11,566 bases of DNA from RZZS01 sp964498755 (GCA_964498755.1 CAZCIB010000057.1:1-11566); one strand, 5' to 3'; positions 1 through 7,072 are shown, counted from the first letter of the stretch. The notes: generated from the sequence alone by a model not told the origin. A program made the numbers and translations.

Positions 1-115
1 CGGCATCCTTGCTTCAGATATCGATACTTTATGCTGTTTTTAGAGGCGCCCTATACTGTAATACTTTAAATAAACGCTAATTTGCCATGATTGCAAAAAT
101 CTTTTAAAAGGCGTC

Positions 116-880
116 ATGCAACGCTGGAAACTCACGATCGAATATGACGGAACGCCGTTTTGCGGCTGGCAGATGCAGGAGAACGCGCCAAGCGTCCAGC
201 AGGCCGTGGAAGAGGCTATACGCGGCTTTTGCCAGCAGGATATCCGCGTTCACGTCGCGGGCCGCACGGACGCGGGCGTGCATGCGCGCGGGCAGGTTTG
301 TCATTTCGATCTGGATTACGACGGCCGCCCTTTAAGCGGGGAGGATCTGGCCAAGGCCCTGAACGCGCATTTGAGGCCGAAGCCCGTCGCCGTTTTGCGC
401 GCGGAAAAAGCGCATGCCGATTTCAACGCCCGCTTTGACGCGGTGAACAAGCTGTATACGTACCGCATCCTATGCCGCAAAGCCCCGCCGGTTCTGGAGC
501 AGGGGAAAATCTGGCATGTGCGCAAGGACTTAGACGTCGCGGCGATGCGGGAGGCGGCAAAGATTCTGATCGGACATCACGATTTTTCAACCTTCCGCGA
601 TTCCCAGTGTCAGGCAAAATCGCCGCTGCGTACGCTGGACCGGCTGGATATTGAAACGCTGCCATATGATTCGCTCGACGGCGCGGAAATCCGCCTCCAT
701 GCCGAAGGGCGGTCTTTCCTGCATCACCAGGTCAGGAATATGGTCGGCTCTCTCGCGCTGGTTGGCGAGGGCAAATGGACGAAAGATGATTTGCAAGACG
801 CTCTTGACGCGCGTGACCGAACCCGCGGCGGACCAACAGCTCCGGCGGACGGGCTGTATCTGATGCGCATTGATTATTAA
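116..880 (+). CDS. truA: tRNA pseudouridine synthase A (TruA)
   Basis: This enzyme isomerises uridines 38-40 in the anticodon arm of many tRNAs to pseudouridine, in the cytoplasm. The 254-residue length is normal for the family. The N-terminus carries the family opening (YDGTPFCGWQ, residues 10-19). The catalytic motif GRTDAGVHA follows, with Asp52 as the expected nucleophile, and the C-terminal part has the conserved segment FLHHQVRNMVGSL. The ATG is supported by an AAAAGG ribosome-binding site a few bases upstream. The 115 bp before it are AT-rich and hold no recognisable gene; a TATACT hexamer at 52-57 could be a -10 box, but its -35 is poor. truA lies near dapE and dapD, as in many Alphaproteobacteria, although dapE and dapD are on the opposite strand here. 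Identification is secure. Confidence 0.97.
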   Translation: MQRWKLTIEYDGTPFCGWQMQENAPSVQQAVEEAIRGFCQQDIRVHVAGRTDAGVHARGQVCHFDLDYDGRPLSGEDLAKALNAHLRPKPVAVLRAEKAHADFNARFDAVNKLYTYRILCRKAPPVLEQGKIWHVRKDLDVAAMREAAKILIGHHDFSTFRDSQCQAKSPLRTLDRLDIETLPYDSLDGAEIRLHAEGRSFLHHQVRNMVGSLALVGEGKWTKDDLQDALDARDRTRGGPTAPADGLYLMRIDY

Positions 881-887
881 AATGCGC

Positions 888-916
888 TTGCAATTCGGCC
901 CGTCGCGCACTATCTT
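888..916 (+). promoter_or_regulatory. candidate sigma-70 promoter for the PRC-barrel gene
   Basis: TTGCAA (888-893) and TATCTT (911-916) are separated by 17 bp, each matching 4 of 6 consensus positions. They sit in the 64-bp gap between truA and the PRC-barrel gene, which would give a leader of roughly 20 nt. Prediction by eye only. Confidence 0.35.
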
Positions 917-944
917 GTTGCCATAATAATTAAACGAGGGCGCC

Positions 945-1544
945 GTGCGTTTTCTGATCACGTTCATATCTTTGTTTCTATTGGCCGCCTCCGTTCAGGC
1001 GGAGCCTCTGGCTGCGATCAATAACGTCAACGCGCAGGCGGACAGGCTGAACGCGCTCGGCGCAATTACGGGCCGCAGGGTTACGGACGATACCAACCGC
1101 GTCGTCGGTGAAATCGACGACATCGTCATTGACCTCAACGGCAATATCCGCGCCTATCTCGTGGATTTGAAAAGACAGGGGGTCGTTCCGGTTTCCCCGG
1201 GGCTGGTGGTCCGCAGATCAAAAGGCGCGTACGCGCTGAATTTTCACCGGGATGATCTGGCAAGGCTCGCGGCCTCGATTGAACCGGCGGCCGGGAACGC
1301 CGCGCCCGTGCGCGCCACGCGCCTGATCGGCAGGGACATACGGACGCAAGGCGGGACGTATGTCGGCAAAATCCGCGCTGTTCTGCTGAACGACAGCAAC
1401 ACCTCCGTGCGCGCCTATCAGATCAAGCGCAAAACCGAGACTTTTCTTATCCCCGCGAACAGCAAGCTTGGAATCGCTTCCGGCGGCGATCTCGTCATGG
1501 CCGATGATTTCGCCAGAGGCGTTGGCAGGTATCTCTCTGAATAA
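945..1544 (+). CDS. secreted protein with two PRC-barrel-like units
   Basis: A 199-residue protein starting with GTG, preceded by an ACGAGGG ribosome-binding site (934-940). Residues 1-19 form a typical Sec signal peptide: a basic start, a hydrophobic run, and a VQA/E cleavage site. The mature part holds two related units. The first (about residues 38-90) reads LGAITGRRVTDD followed by VVGEIDDIVID and RAYLVDL, a classical PRC-barrel pattern. The second (about 123-175) repeats the theme with LIGRDIRTQGG, YVGKIRAVLL and RAYQIKR. PRC barrels are small beta-barrels used as binding modules, best known from the photosynthetic reaction-centre H subunit and RimM. Exported versions are common in Alphaproteobacteria but their roles are poorly defined. 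A periplasmic location is inferred from the signal peptide; no lipobox cysteine is present. The gene converges with the XRE regulator, with 7 bp between the stop codons. Confidence 0.85.
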   Translation: MRFLITFISLFLLAASVQAEPLAAINNVNAQADRLNALGAITGRRVTDDTNRVVGEIDDIVIDLNGNIRAYLVDLKRQGVVPVSPGLVVRRSKGAYALNFHRDDLARLAASIEPAAGNAAPVRATRLIGRDIRTQGGTYVGKIRAVLLNDSNTSVRAYQIKRKTETFLIPANSKLGIASGGDLVMADDFARGVGRYLSE

Positions 1545-1551
1545 GCCGCCT

Positions 1552-2403
1552 CTATCGTATTTTGCTGCGCAGCGTCTCCAGATAATCAGCCATCTCATGC
1601 GCATGAACGCGGGCGTTGCGGATCAGATCGTCAAAATGATGGATCAACTGGCGGATATGCGCGGTCGTGTTCAGAACGACATAGCTCTGGCCGATATAAA
1701 GCGCCGCCCGCACTGTTCCGAATACGGTATAGGGCGCCGAGAAATGGGTTGCGTGGTCGAACCCGTAAAGCCGGATGCCGGGATAAAGTTCGCGCACCAG
1801 ATACGCCATATGCTCAAGCTGCTGCGCGCGCGTTTTTCGCTCCAGGCCGTCCCAGATGCCCATGCCTGCGGCGAAGACCTCCAGCGCCTGAACCGGGATG
1901 CAGATTTCCATGTCGGTCTGTGGCAGGCGCGAATAGGCGAGCTTGCTGCGCGTATCGGCGATGGCCTGCTCGCTGGTCTTGACCACGTAGTCCCGGTACT
2001 CATAGCGGAGAAGATCCTCCGTCTTCATCAGATCCGGCAGGGTCGAGGGCACATGGCGGATTTTCATGCCCGCCGTTTCCTCGTGCCATTGCGCAAGGTT
2101 TTCATCGACAGGCGCGCGGTTTTTCTGGGGCGTAAAATTGAGCGCGCCCTCCAGAAACGTGGTCATGGTCTGCATTTCCTCGGTCAGGCCGATCAGCCAG
2201 TCCGCACTGACCCCGAGGACATTGGACAGTTCCGCAAGCGTATGCCCGTTTGGCAAACGCGTGCTTTTCTCGTCAAGCAGCTGCCCCAGCGTCGAACGGT
2301 CGATGCGCGCATGTCCGGCGAGTTGCGCGCGGTTGAGCCCCGCCTTGATCATGGCGTGCAACAGGCGTTTGCGGAAAATTGCGGCTCTATCTCTCTTGTT
2401 CAT
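1552..2403 (-). CDS. XRE-family transcriptional regulator with large C-terminal domain
   Basis: A 283-residue protein with an N-terminal Cro/CI-type helix-turn-helix (about residues 8-72: helices around KRLLHAMIKAGLNRAQLAG, then RIDRSTLGQLLDE and ELSNVLGVSADWLIG). The remaining roughly 200 residues are not a recognised enzyme. A pattern LPDLMKTEDLLRYEY, followed by a paired segment with FAAGMGIWDGLERK and QQLEHMAYLVRELYPGIRLYG, resembles the arrangement of the DUF5753 effector domain often fused to XRE domains. That assignment is inference. No clear Shine-Dalgarno sequence precedes the ATG, and a TATAAG hexamer (minus strand, 2413-2418) lies so close that the message may be almost leaderless. 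Palindromes just upstream suggest self-regulation. Its target may include the divergent DUF2061 gene. Family certain, function unknown. Confidence 0.88.
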   Translation of the reverse strand: MNKRDRAAIFRKRLLHAMIKAGLNRAQLAGHARIDRSTLGQLLDEKSTRLPNGHTLAELSNVLGVSADWLIGLTEEMQTMTTFLEGALNFTPQKNRAPVDENLAQWHEETAGMKIRHVPSTLPDLMKTEDLLRYEYRDYVVKTSEQAIADTRSKLAYSRLPQTDMEICIPVQALEVFAAGMGIWDGLERKTRAQQLEHMAYLVRELYPGIRLYGFDHATHFSAPYTVFGTVRAALYIGQSYVVLNTTAHIRQLIHHFDDLIRNARVHAHEMADYLETLRSKIR

Positions 2404-2413
2404 GACTTTAGTC
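2404..2413. promoter_or_regulatory. palindrome abutting the XRE start codon
   Basis: GACT-TT-AGTC is a perfect 4-bp inverted repeat with a 2-bp centre, directly before the XRE regulator's ATG and next to its TATAAG hexamer. Its position fits an autoregulatory operator or an initiation-region structure. Short enough to arise by chance. Confidence 0.25.
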
Positions 2414-2431
2414 TTATAAAAAGATTTTTCT

Positions 2432-2459
2432 CTCTAAAATAGCGCTTAAAGCTCTAAAA
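2432..2459. promoter_or_regulatory. candidate operator between XRE regulator and DUF2061 gene
   Basis: CTCTAAAA occurs twice (2432-2439 and 2452-2459), exactly 20 bp apart, about two turns of DNA helix. Between and overlapping them is an imperfect palindrome AGCGCTT-A-AAGCTCT (2441-2455, 6 of 7 arm positions pair). The site lies in the divergent intergenic region, where an XRE dimer would be expected to bind. Sequence pattern only; binding is inferred. Confidence 0.35.
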
Positions 2460-2484
2460 AACTATAAATATGCGCATTCCCGCA

Positions 2485-2514
2485 TTGCGACGCTTTTGTG
2501 CGGCATGAGATAAT
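2485..2514 (+). promoter_or_regulatory. candidate sigma-70 promoter for the DUF2061 gene
   Basis: TTGCGA (2485-2490, 4 of 6 consensus) and GATAAT (2509-2514, 5 of 6) are separated by 18 bp. The predicted start near 2521 leaves a leader of about 30 nt before the DUF2061 gene. Confidence 0.5.
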
Positions 2515-2551
2515 AAGTGCATAAATAAACAAGAAATTCAGGGTGATAGGG

Positions 2552-2797
2552 ATGGAAACGTGTTCGCGCAGCATTGCCAAGGCTTTGTCCTGGCAACTCC
2601 TCGGGTTTATCACAACCTCGATTATTATGTACTTTTACACGGGCGACGTGGCGCAGGCCGCCGGCATGACCGTTTCGCTGACGGTTGTGGCCCTTGTGAT
2701 GTACGTGCTGCACGAGCGCATCTGGCAGTTCATCAGCTGGGGACGGCAAAAGATCGAGATGGCCGTTGACATGCAATCCGACAGAGAGACGGCCTGA
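2552..2797 (+). CDS. DUF2061 family small membrane protein
   Basis: An 81-residue integral membrane protein. The opening CSRSIAKALSWQLLG, followed by FITTSIIMYFYTG, is the hallmark of DUF2061. A second hydrophobic helix (around GMTVSLTVVALVMYVLHERIW) and the WGR segment complete the usual two-helix topology. The family's function is unknown. A GTG nine bases upstream (2543) is in frame, but the ATG at 2552 is preferred: an AGGG (2540-2543) sits 8 bases before it, whereas the GTG overlaps that AGGG, and family members usually start close to the RS-AKA-SW motif. The gene is divergent from the XRE regulator and converges with dapE, with 7 bp between stop codons. It may be controlled by the neighbouring regulator; that is inference from layout. 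Confidence 0.85.
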   Translation: METCSRSIAKALSWQLLGFITTSIIMYFYTGDVAQAAGMTVSLTVVALVMYVLHERIWQFISWGRQKIEMAVDMQSDRETA

Positions 2798-2804
2798 GGC
2801 TCTT

Positions 2805-3926
2805 TCACACGAAAAACCGTTCGAGCATTTTCAGGTAAACGTCGGTTAATAACTCCAGATCGGCTACGGACGCATGTTCGTCCACTTGGTGCGCGGTTGC
2901 GTTGATCAGGCCAAATTCCGCGACGGGGCAGTAATTTTGAATGAACCGCGCGTCCGATGTCCCGCCCTCGGTCGTCAGGGCCGGTTTCATCCCCGTAACG
3001 TCCTCGACGGCGCCGGAGACAAGCTCCGTATAGGCGTTTGGCTGCGTTATAAAGCTTTCGGCGTTGGAAGATGTTTCGAGTCTGTAAGCGCAATCAAACT
3101 GGCCGAGCAACGCGCGGATTTTTTTCTCGAGACTCGCCGCGCTCCACAAGTCGTTGAAGCGCACGTTGAAGACGGCGCGCCCCTCGCCAGGGATAACGTT
3201 GTCGGCTTTATTGCCGACGTCGATTGTGGTTATCTCGAGATTGGTAGGCGGGAAGAATTCCGTGCCCCGATCCCACTCGAATTCGGCGAGCGCGTTCAGC
3301 ATGGCAAGCAGCCGCGGCAAAGGATTGTCCGCGTTATGCGGATAGGCGACATGACCCTGCGTTCCCTTAACCGTCAGGCGTCCGGTCAGCGAGCCGCGCC
3401 GCCCGATCTTGATCTGCTCGCCGAGTTTTGAAGGGTTCGTCGGCTCGCCGACAAGGCAGAAATCGGGAATGTGATGCTTTTCCTTCATCCATTCCAGAAC
3501 CTTGACTGTGCCGTTCACGGCTTCGCCTTCTTCATCGCCCGTGATCAGCAGGGAAACGCTGCCCGGCGGCGCGCCGTGTTTTTCAAGATACTGCGCAAGC
3601 GCGGCGATGAAGGCGGCGATATTGCCCTTCATGTCGACCGCGCCGCGCCCGTAAACAACGCCGTCCGAGATTTCGCCGCTAAAAGGCGGATGCGTCCATG
3701 CGCTTTCGTCCCCCGGCGGCACGACGTCCGTATGCCCGGCAAAGCAAAAATGCGGGCCATTCGCGCCGATTCGCGCGAACAGGTTTTTAATGTTTTTGAA
3801 CGGCAGATGCGTGGCTTTCAGGCCGAGCTCGTCCAGAACCCCGGCGAGATATTCCTGCGCGCCCGCATCCTCCGGCGTGACGGAAGGATAGCGGAGAAGG
3901 GACTGGACAAGGGCGGAGACTTTCAT
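2805..3926 (-). CDS. dapE: succinyl-diaminopimelate desuccinylase (DapE)
   Basis: A zinc-dependent M20 peptidase-family enzyme that hydrolyses N-succinyl-LL-diaminopimelate to LL-diaminopimelate and succinate, in lysine and cell-wall precursor synthesis. All expected active-site residues are visible: His65 and Asp67 in GHTDVVPPG, metal-bridging Asp98 in GAVDMKG, catalytic Glu132 and Glu133 in TGDEEGEA, Glu161 in VGEPT, and His346 in NATAHQVDEH. The GGTSDARF motif (321-328) is also intact. The 373-residue length is normal. The gene follows the HD-domain gene by 12 bp on the same strand, so the two are probably co-transcribed. A perfect 12-bp palindrome lies in that gap, just before a weak GAGAG ribosome-binding site. 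Base composition is GC-rich, like dapD and unlike the gene directly upstream. Confidence 0.97.
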   Translation of the reverse strand: MKVSALVQSLLRYPSVTPEDAGAQEYLAGVLDELGLKATHLPFKNIKNLFARIGANGPHFCFAGHTDVVPPGDESAWTHPPFSGEISDGVVYGRGAVDMKGNIAAFIAALAQYLEKHGAPPGSVSLLITGDEEGEAVNGTVKVLEWMKEKHHIPDFCLVGEPTNPSKLGEQIKIGRRGSLTGRLTVKGTQGHVAYPHNADNPLPRLLAMLNALAEFEWDRGTEFFPPTNLEITTIDVGNKADNVIPGEGRAVFNVRFNDLWSAASLEKKIRALLGQFDCAYRLETSSNAESFITQPNAYTELVSGAVEDVTGMKPALTTEGGTSDARFIQNYCPVAEFGLINATAHQVDEHASVADLELLTDVYLKMLERFFV

Positions 3927-3931
3927 ACTCT

Positions 3932-3943
3932 CGTGATATCACG
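3932..3943. repeat. 12-bp perfect palindrome at the HD gene/dapE junction
   Basis: CGTGATATCACG is its own reverse complement. It spans the stop codon of the HD gene and ends a few bases before the dapE start. In the transcript it could form a CGTG/CACG stem with an ATAT loop beside the dapE ribosome-binding site. A protein-binding site is also possible. Unproven. Confidence 0.4.
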
Positions 3944-5078
3944 TAAATGTAAAACTGCGAAGGGCCGGTACGCTATATCGCTGTTGGCTTTTCGATACGG
4001 CCTTTATTCCCTTTGCGGATTCTTCCCGTATTCTGCGAAGAACCTTAAGCCCCTCTTTATCATCATGCATATAGGGCTGTTTTTCAATTCTGCGCGCCAT
4101 CATCGTTAATGAATGGAAGCCGGGGGGAACAGATGAAAAAAGGCGCTCGCTTGAGCGAATTTCCTCTCCCAGATGCGCAAGTTGACTAAGACTTGAAAAG
4201 GCGGGTTTGTAAGCACCGCTTGCTTCGTTATTCCTCGCCATTTCCAGGTTATGCGCCTGAAGCCGTCCAATTCTATACAGCACTTTTAAAGTATCATCCA
4301 GAGCAGTAAAAACTTCCTTTAATTCCGGGTACTTGGCTGTCGCTTCCTTGGCCATATCCCGTATGGAAAAAAGCATTTCCGTTCTGTCCAGATAGGATTG
4401 TTGCTGAGGAAGCGTAAATCCTCCCATCATTTTTCCGGGATTTTCCGGGTCCGCCAACAAAGGAAGCATGGTTGCCAGATTCTTTGGCCGGTCCACAAAT
4501 TTGATTATAAGCGCATATGGGTCGCCAAGCAGAACATCATGATATAAGTTCAGATCTTCGCCATGAATAAAAACGCCGTTACGTTTATAGGTCAGACGCT
4601 CCATACCTTCACAGGTCGCATCAATAATACGCTTTGTTCTGGCAGCCGTATTTACCTCTGTAAACAAGCCGTCTTTTCTGGCCCGCTCCGTAAGATAGTC
4701 ATCCAGCTGACCCGAGGTTAAACCGTCGTCCTCTCCACGATCATGGACGGCGGCGAGGCACAGTATAATTTCGGACGGACCGTATTTACTTCTCACTGCG
4801 TCCGAAATCAGGCCGCTCTCTATGATGCTACCCGCGTCCAAAAAAATGCCGGCTTCATGAAAAAGAGAAGGCGTATGATCTTTTCTTGGCGGGCCGTCCA
4901 ACGGCCTTTTTTCCTGCACAAGATCGACGCAATACTGGGCCAGGCGATAATCCCGAGCAGTATTTTTCGCTCGGAGGTAGGGAAGAACCAGCCCTTTATT
5001 TTCCAAAGCGGCTTCTTCATCGCTGAAGCACCGATTGAATCCCGAAAGATCAGAAAATAAGCCGCGTGACGACTGCAT
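3939..5078 (-). CDS. stand-alone RelA/SpoT-type HD-domain protein, putative (p)ppGpp hydrolase
   Basis: A 379-residue protein not identifiable by name, but with a clear HD phosphohydrolase pattern of the RelA/SpoT type. Residue spacing matches the family's hydrolase site: Arg65 and His74 nine apart (R-KDHTPSLF-H), His112-Asp113 and Glu116-Asp117 in AAVHDRGEDDG, and Asp196/Asn200 in KFVDRPKN, matching the family DRxxN. These correspond to R44, H53, H77/D78, E81/D82, D144 and N148 of streptococcal Rel. In that family the domain removes pyrophosphate from (p)ppGpp using Mn2+. No synthetase, TGS or ACT domain is recognisable. Residues from about 205 to 379 form a mostly helical extension of unknown role. 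The gene lies between dapD and dapE, has its own candidate promoter and is more AT-rich than both. Domain assignment is fairly strong; the substrate is inferred and could be another nucleotide. Confidence 0.75.
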   Translation of the reverse strand: MQSSRGLFSDLSGFNRCFSDEEAALENKGLVLPYLRAKNTARDYRLAQYCVDLVQEKRPLDGPPRKDHTPSLFHEAGIFLDAGSIIESGLISDAVRSKYGPSEIILCLAAVHDRGEDDGLTSGQLDDYLTERARKDGLFTEVNTAARTKRIIDATCEGMERLTYKRNGVFIHGEDLNLYHDVLLGDPYALIIKFVDRPKNLATMLPLLADPENPGKMMGGFTLPQQQSYLDRTEMLFSIRDMAKEATAKYPELKEVFTALDDTLKVLYRIGRLQAHNLEMARNNEASGAYKPAFSSLSQLAHLGEEIRSSERLFSSVPPGFHSLTMMARRIEKQPYMHDDKEGLKVLRRIREESAKGIKAVSKSQQRYSVPALRSFTFT

Positions 5079-5109
5079 AATATGTCTTAATGTAAAAATA
5101 ATTACAGCT

Positions 5110-5138
5110 TATATAGCCAAAAAGCCGAAAAATATCAA
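5110..5138 (-). promoter_or_regulatory. candidate promoter for the HD-domain gene
   Basis: On the minus strand TTGATA (5138-5133) is followed after 17 bp by TATATA (5115-5110), within a very AT-rich 78-bp gap after dapD. TATAAG two bases further on is an alternative -10. This suggests the HD gene and dapE can be transcribed independently of dapD. Confidence 0.45.
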
Positions 5139-5156
5139 CAAAATTATGACAAAACA

Positions 5157-6014
5157 TTAGTCCCGCAATAACTCGTTAATTCCGGTCTTGCTGCGGGTTT
5201 GTTCGTCGACAGTTTTAACAATGACGGCGCAGGCGAGGTTCGGACCCGGCGTTCCGTCCGGCAAAGGCTTGCCGGGCAGCGTTCCGGGCACGACGACGGA
5301 ATAGGACGGCACCCGGCCGCGGAAAATTTCGCCTGACTCGCGGTCGATGATTTTGGTTGAGGCGCCGATAAACACGCCCATGGAAATCACCGCGCCTTCC
5401 TCGACGATCACGCCTTCGGCGATCTCGCTGCGCGCGCCGATAAAGACGTTGTCCTCGATAATCACGGGCTCAGCCTGCAGCGGCTCCAGAACGCCGCCGA
5501 TCCCGACGCCGCCCGAGATATGACAGTTTTTGCCTATTTGCGCGCATGAGCCCACCGTCGCCCACGTATCCACCATCGCGCCTTCGCCGACATACGCGCC
5601 GACATTGACGAAGGACGGCATCAGAACGACGCCCTTGCCGATGAACGCGGAATAGCGCACGACGGCGTCCGGCACGGCGCGAAAGCCTGCGATCTCGAAC
5701 TCGCCCGCGCCCCAGCCCTTGAATTTCGATGCGACCTTGTCCCAGTAAAAGGAATTGTCCGGCCCGCCGGCAATCGGCTCCATCGGGTTCAGACGGAAAG
5801 AGAGCAAGACGGCTTTTTTCAGCCATTGATTGACGCGCCAGCCGTTCTCATCCTTTTCCGCGATCCGCAGCACGCCGCGATCAAGCATGGACAGCGCGGC
5901 CTCAACCGCGTCCCGAGACTCGCCGCGCGTGTCGGGGGACAGCGCGGCGCGCTCTTCCCATGCGGCGTTGATCACGTTTTCAATGTCCGTCGGCGTTTTC
6001 TCAGCGGCTAGCAT
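5157..6014 (-). CDS. dapD: tetrahydrodipicolinate N-succinyltransferase (DapD)
   Basis: This enzyme transfers succinate from succinyl-CoA to tetrahydrodipicolinate, two steps before DapE in the succinylase route to meso-diaminopimelate and lysine. Its 285 residues have the standard layout: a helical N-terminal domain (about 1-100), then a left-handed beta-helix of hexapeptide repeats (about 105-235, for example PSFVNVGAYVGEGAMVDTWA and GGVGIGGVLEP), and a C-terminal segment with PSYSVVVPGTLPGK. The family-typical GRVPSYSVVVPG and MVDTWATVGS motifs are intact. The ATG follows an AAAAGGA ribosome-binding site at good spacing. The gene lies 84 bp downstream of the sigma-factor gene and 78 bp upstream of the HD gene, all on the same strand. 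Confidence 0.97.
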   Translation of the reverse strand: MLAAEKTPTDIENVINAAWEERAALSPDTRGESRDAVEAALSMLDRGVLRIAEKDENGWRVNQWLKKAVLLSFRLNPMEPIAGGPDNSFYWDKVASKFKGWGAGEFEIAGFRAVPDAVVRYSAFIGKGVVLMPSFVNVGAYVGEGAMVDTWATVGSCAQIGKNCHISGGVGIGGVLEPLQAEPVIIEDNVFIGARSEIAEGVIVEEGAVISMGVFIGASTKIIDRESGEIFRGRVPSYSVVVPGTLPGKPLPDGTPGPNLACAVIVKTVDEQTRSKTGINELLRD

Positions 6015-6098
6015 GTTTTTTCCTTTTCGTGACGTGGGATTTATAGGCGCTAGGGACGGAGCCGGTCAAGGGTTATCTGGGATGGGGATGGAGCCCTC

Positions 6099-7049
6099 TC
6101 AATCAAATGTCATGAATTTCCTGTCCGGAGCTTCGATCCTCCCATTCTCCGTCGAGTTTTCTATATGCTTGCGCATTTTTTGGAGAGCGCTACATTCGAT
6201 TTGGCGAACTCTTTCCTTGCTTATGCCGAGATCCCTGCCGATATCTTCAAGTTTGTCGGCATGATCAGTAAGCTTTCTCCTTTGTATGATGGTTTGCTCA
6301 CGCTCTGAAAGACTTTCTATGGCTTCTTGCATCAATTGCCGCAGTTCGGCATTGTGCCTAAGGCTCGTAATGATTTCTTCAGGATTTGGCCCCTCATCAG
6401 GAGTGAAGTCTATGTAACTTGCCCCGCTCTCTTCTCCTGAAAGTTTTCCATCCAGAGAGAGGGTCGACTGCGTTGCAATATTGTAAAGGGCCACAAACTC
6501 CGGATAATCCCAATTGTGTTCCGGGTGTTCTTTTCTCGCGATATCAAACGCTGTTCTGGCAATATCCTCTCCAGATACGTTGGCCCCATACTGTTGAACG
6601 GCCCTCGGGAACCAGCCCGTTCCGCGCTTGTTGTAATTTGCAAAAAAACAACGCGTTTTCGCATTGTTGGGGACATGCGCAATTCTAACATCCTTGTGGA
6701 AATAATCGCGTTTAGCCGTGTCGAGACATCGTTTCAGATATGTTGGAAATCCATAAGCTCTGTCTTTATCGCATTTTTCAAAGGCCCAGACTGCCATAAC
6801 ATACATTCTAGGAAACAGATCATCAAAGGATCCGTAATTATTCCTCAGCGCATTATTCGTTTCTTTTAAAACAAATGGCATATAAGCAAATAAAACTTCT
6901 TGTTTTGCATCATCGGCTTTTTTTCTTAACCAGTCATGTTCAGAGTTTTTGAAAGCATGCCAAGTCTGGAAAAGCGCTGCGTGTCTTTGCCGTGTAAGCT
7001 TTGGCGTATTTCTTAAACGTTTTCTGAATTCCGTTGAAAGTGAAGTCAT
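6099..7049 (-). CDS. divergent RpoH-like sigma-70 family factor
   Basis: A 316-residue sigma-70 family protein. Region 4.2 is unmistakable (about residues 243-295: ESLSEREQTIIQRRKL, LEDIGRDLGISKERVRQIE, ALQKMRKH), giving recognition of the -35 box. Region 2 (about 48-125) is recognisable but divergent: VLFAYMPFVLKE, then SFDDLFPRMYVMAVWAFEKCD and FPTYLKRCLD, without the usual tryptophan pair of region 2.4. A segment at 129-141 (NAKTRCFFANYNK) resembles the RpoH box (QRKLFFNLR-like) of heat-shock sigma factors. No region 1.1 is seen. The ATG follows GGGAG at suitable spacing. The gene is AT-rich relative to dapD and lies upstream of it on the same strand, divergent from the glyoxalase gene. 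It is unlikely to be the main RpoH, given its divergence; probably an accessory alternative sigma factor. Confidence 0.85.
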   Translation of the reverse strand: MTSLSTEFRKRLRNTPKLTRQRHAALFQTWHAFKNSEHDWLRKKADDAKQEVLFAYMPFVLKETNNALRNNYGSFDDLFPRMYVMAVWAFEKCDKDRAYGFPTYLKRCLDTAKRDYFHKDVRIAHVPNNAKTRCFFANYNKRGTGWFPRAVQQYGANVSGEDIARTAFDIARKEHPEHNWDYPEFVALYNIATQSTLSLDGKLSGEESGASYIDFTPDEGPNPEEIITSLRHNAELRQLMQEAIESLSEREQTIIQRRKLTDHADKLEDIGRDLGISKERVRQIECSALQKMRKHIENSTENGRIEAPDRKFMTFD

Positions 7050-7072
7050 TCTTATCTCCCTGTTTTGCGACA

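Noticed and set aside
29..57. Possible truA promoter with TATACT as -10
   Set aside because: The hexamer 17 bp upstream (TTATGC) matches the -35 consensus poorly; too weak to list as a feature.
1468..2442. Long plus-strand open frame of about 324 codons opposite the XRE regulator
   Set aside because: It overlaps the PRC gene end and the antisense of a gene with a clear HTH domain; its translation shows no family pattern. It is a by-product of GC-rich codon use.
3471..4109. Plus-strand open frame of about 212 codons opposite dapE
   Set aside because: Antisense to a dapE with all active-site residues intact, and crossing into the HD gene; no recognisable protein pattern.
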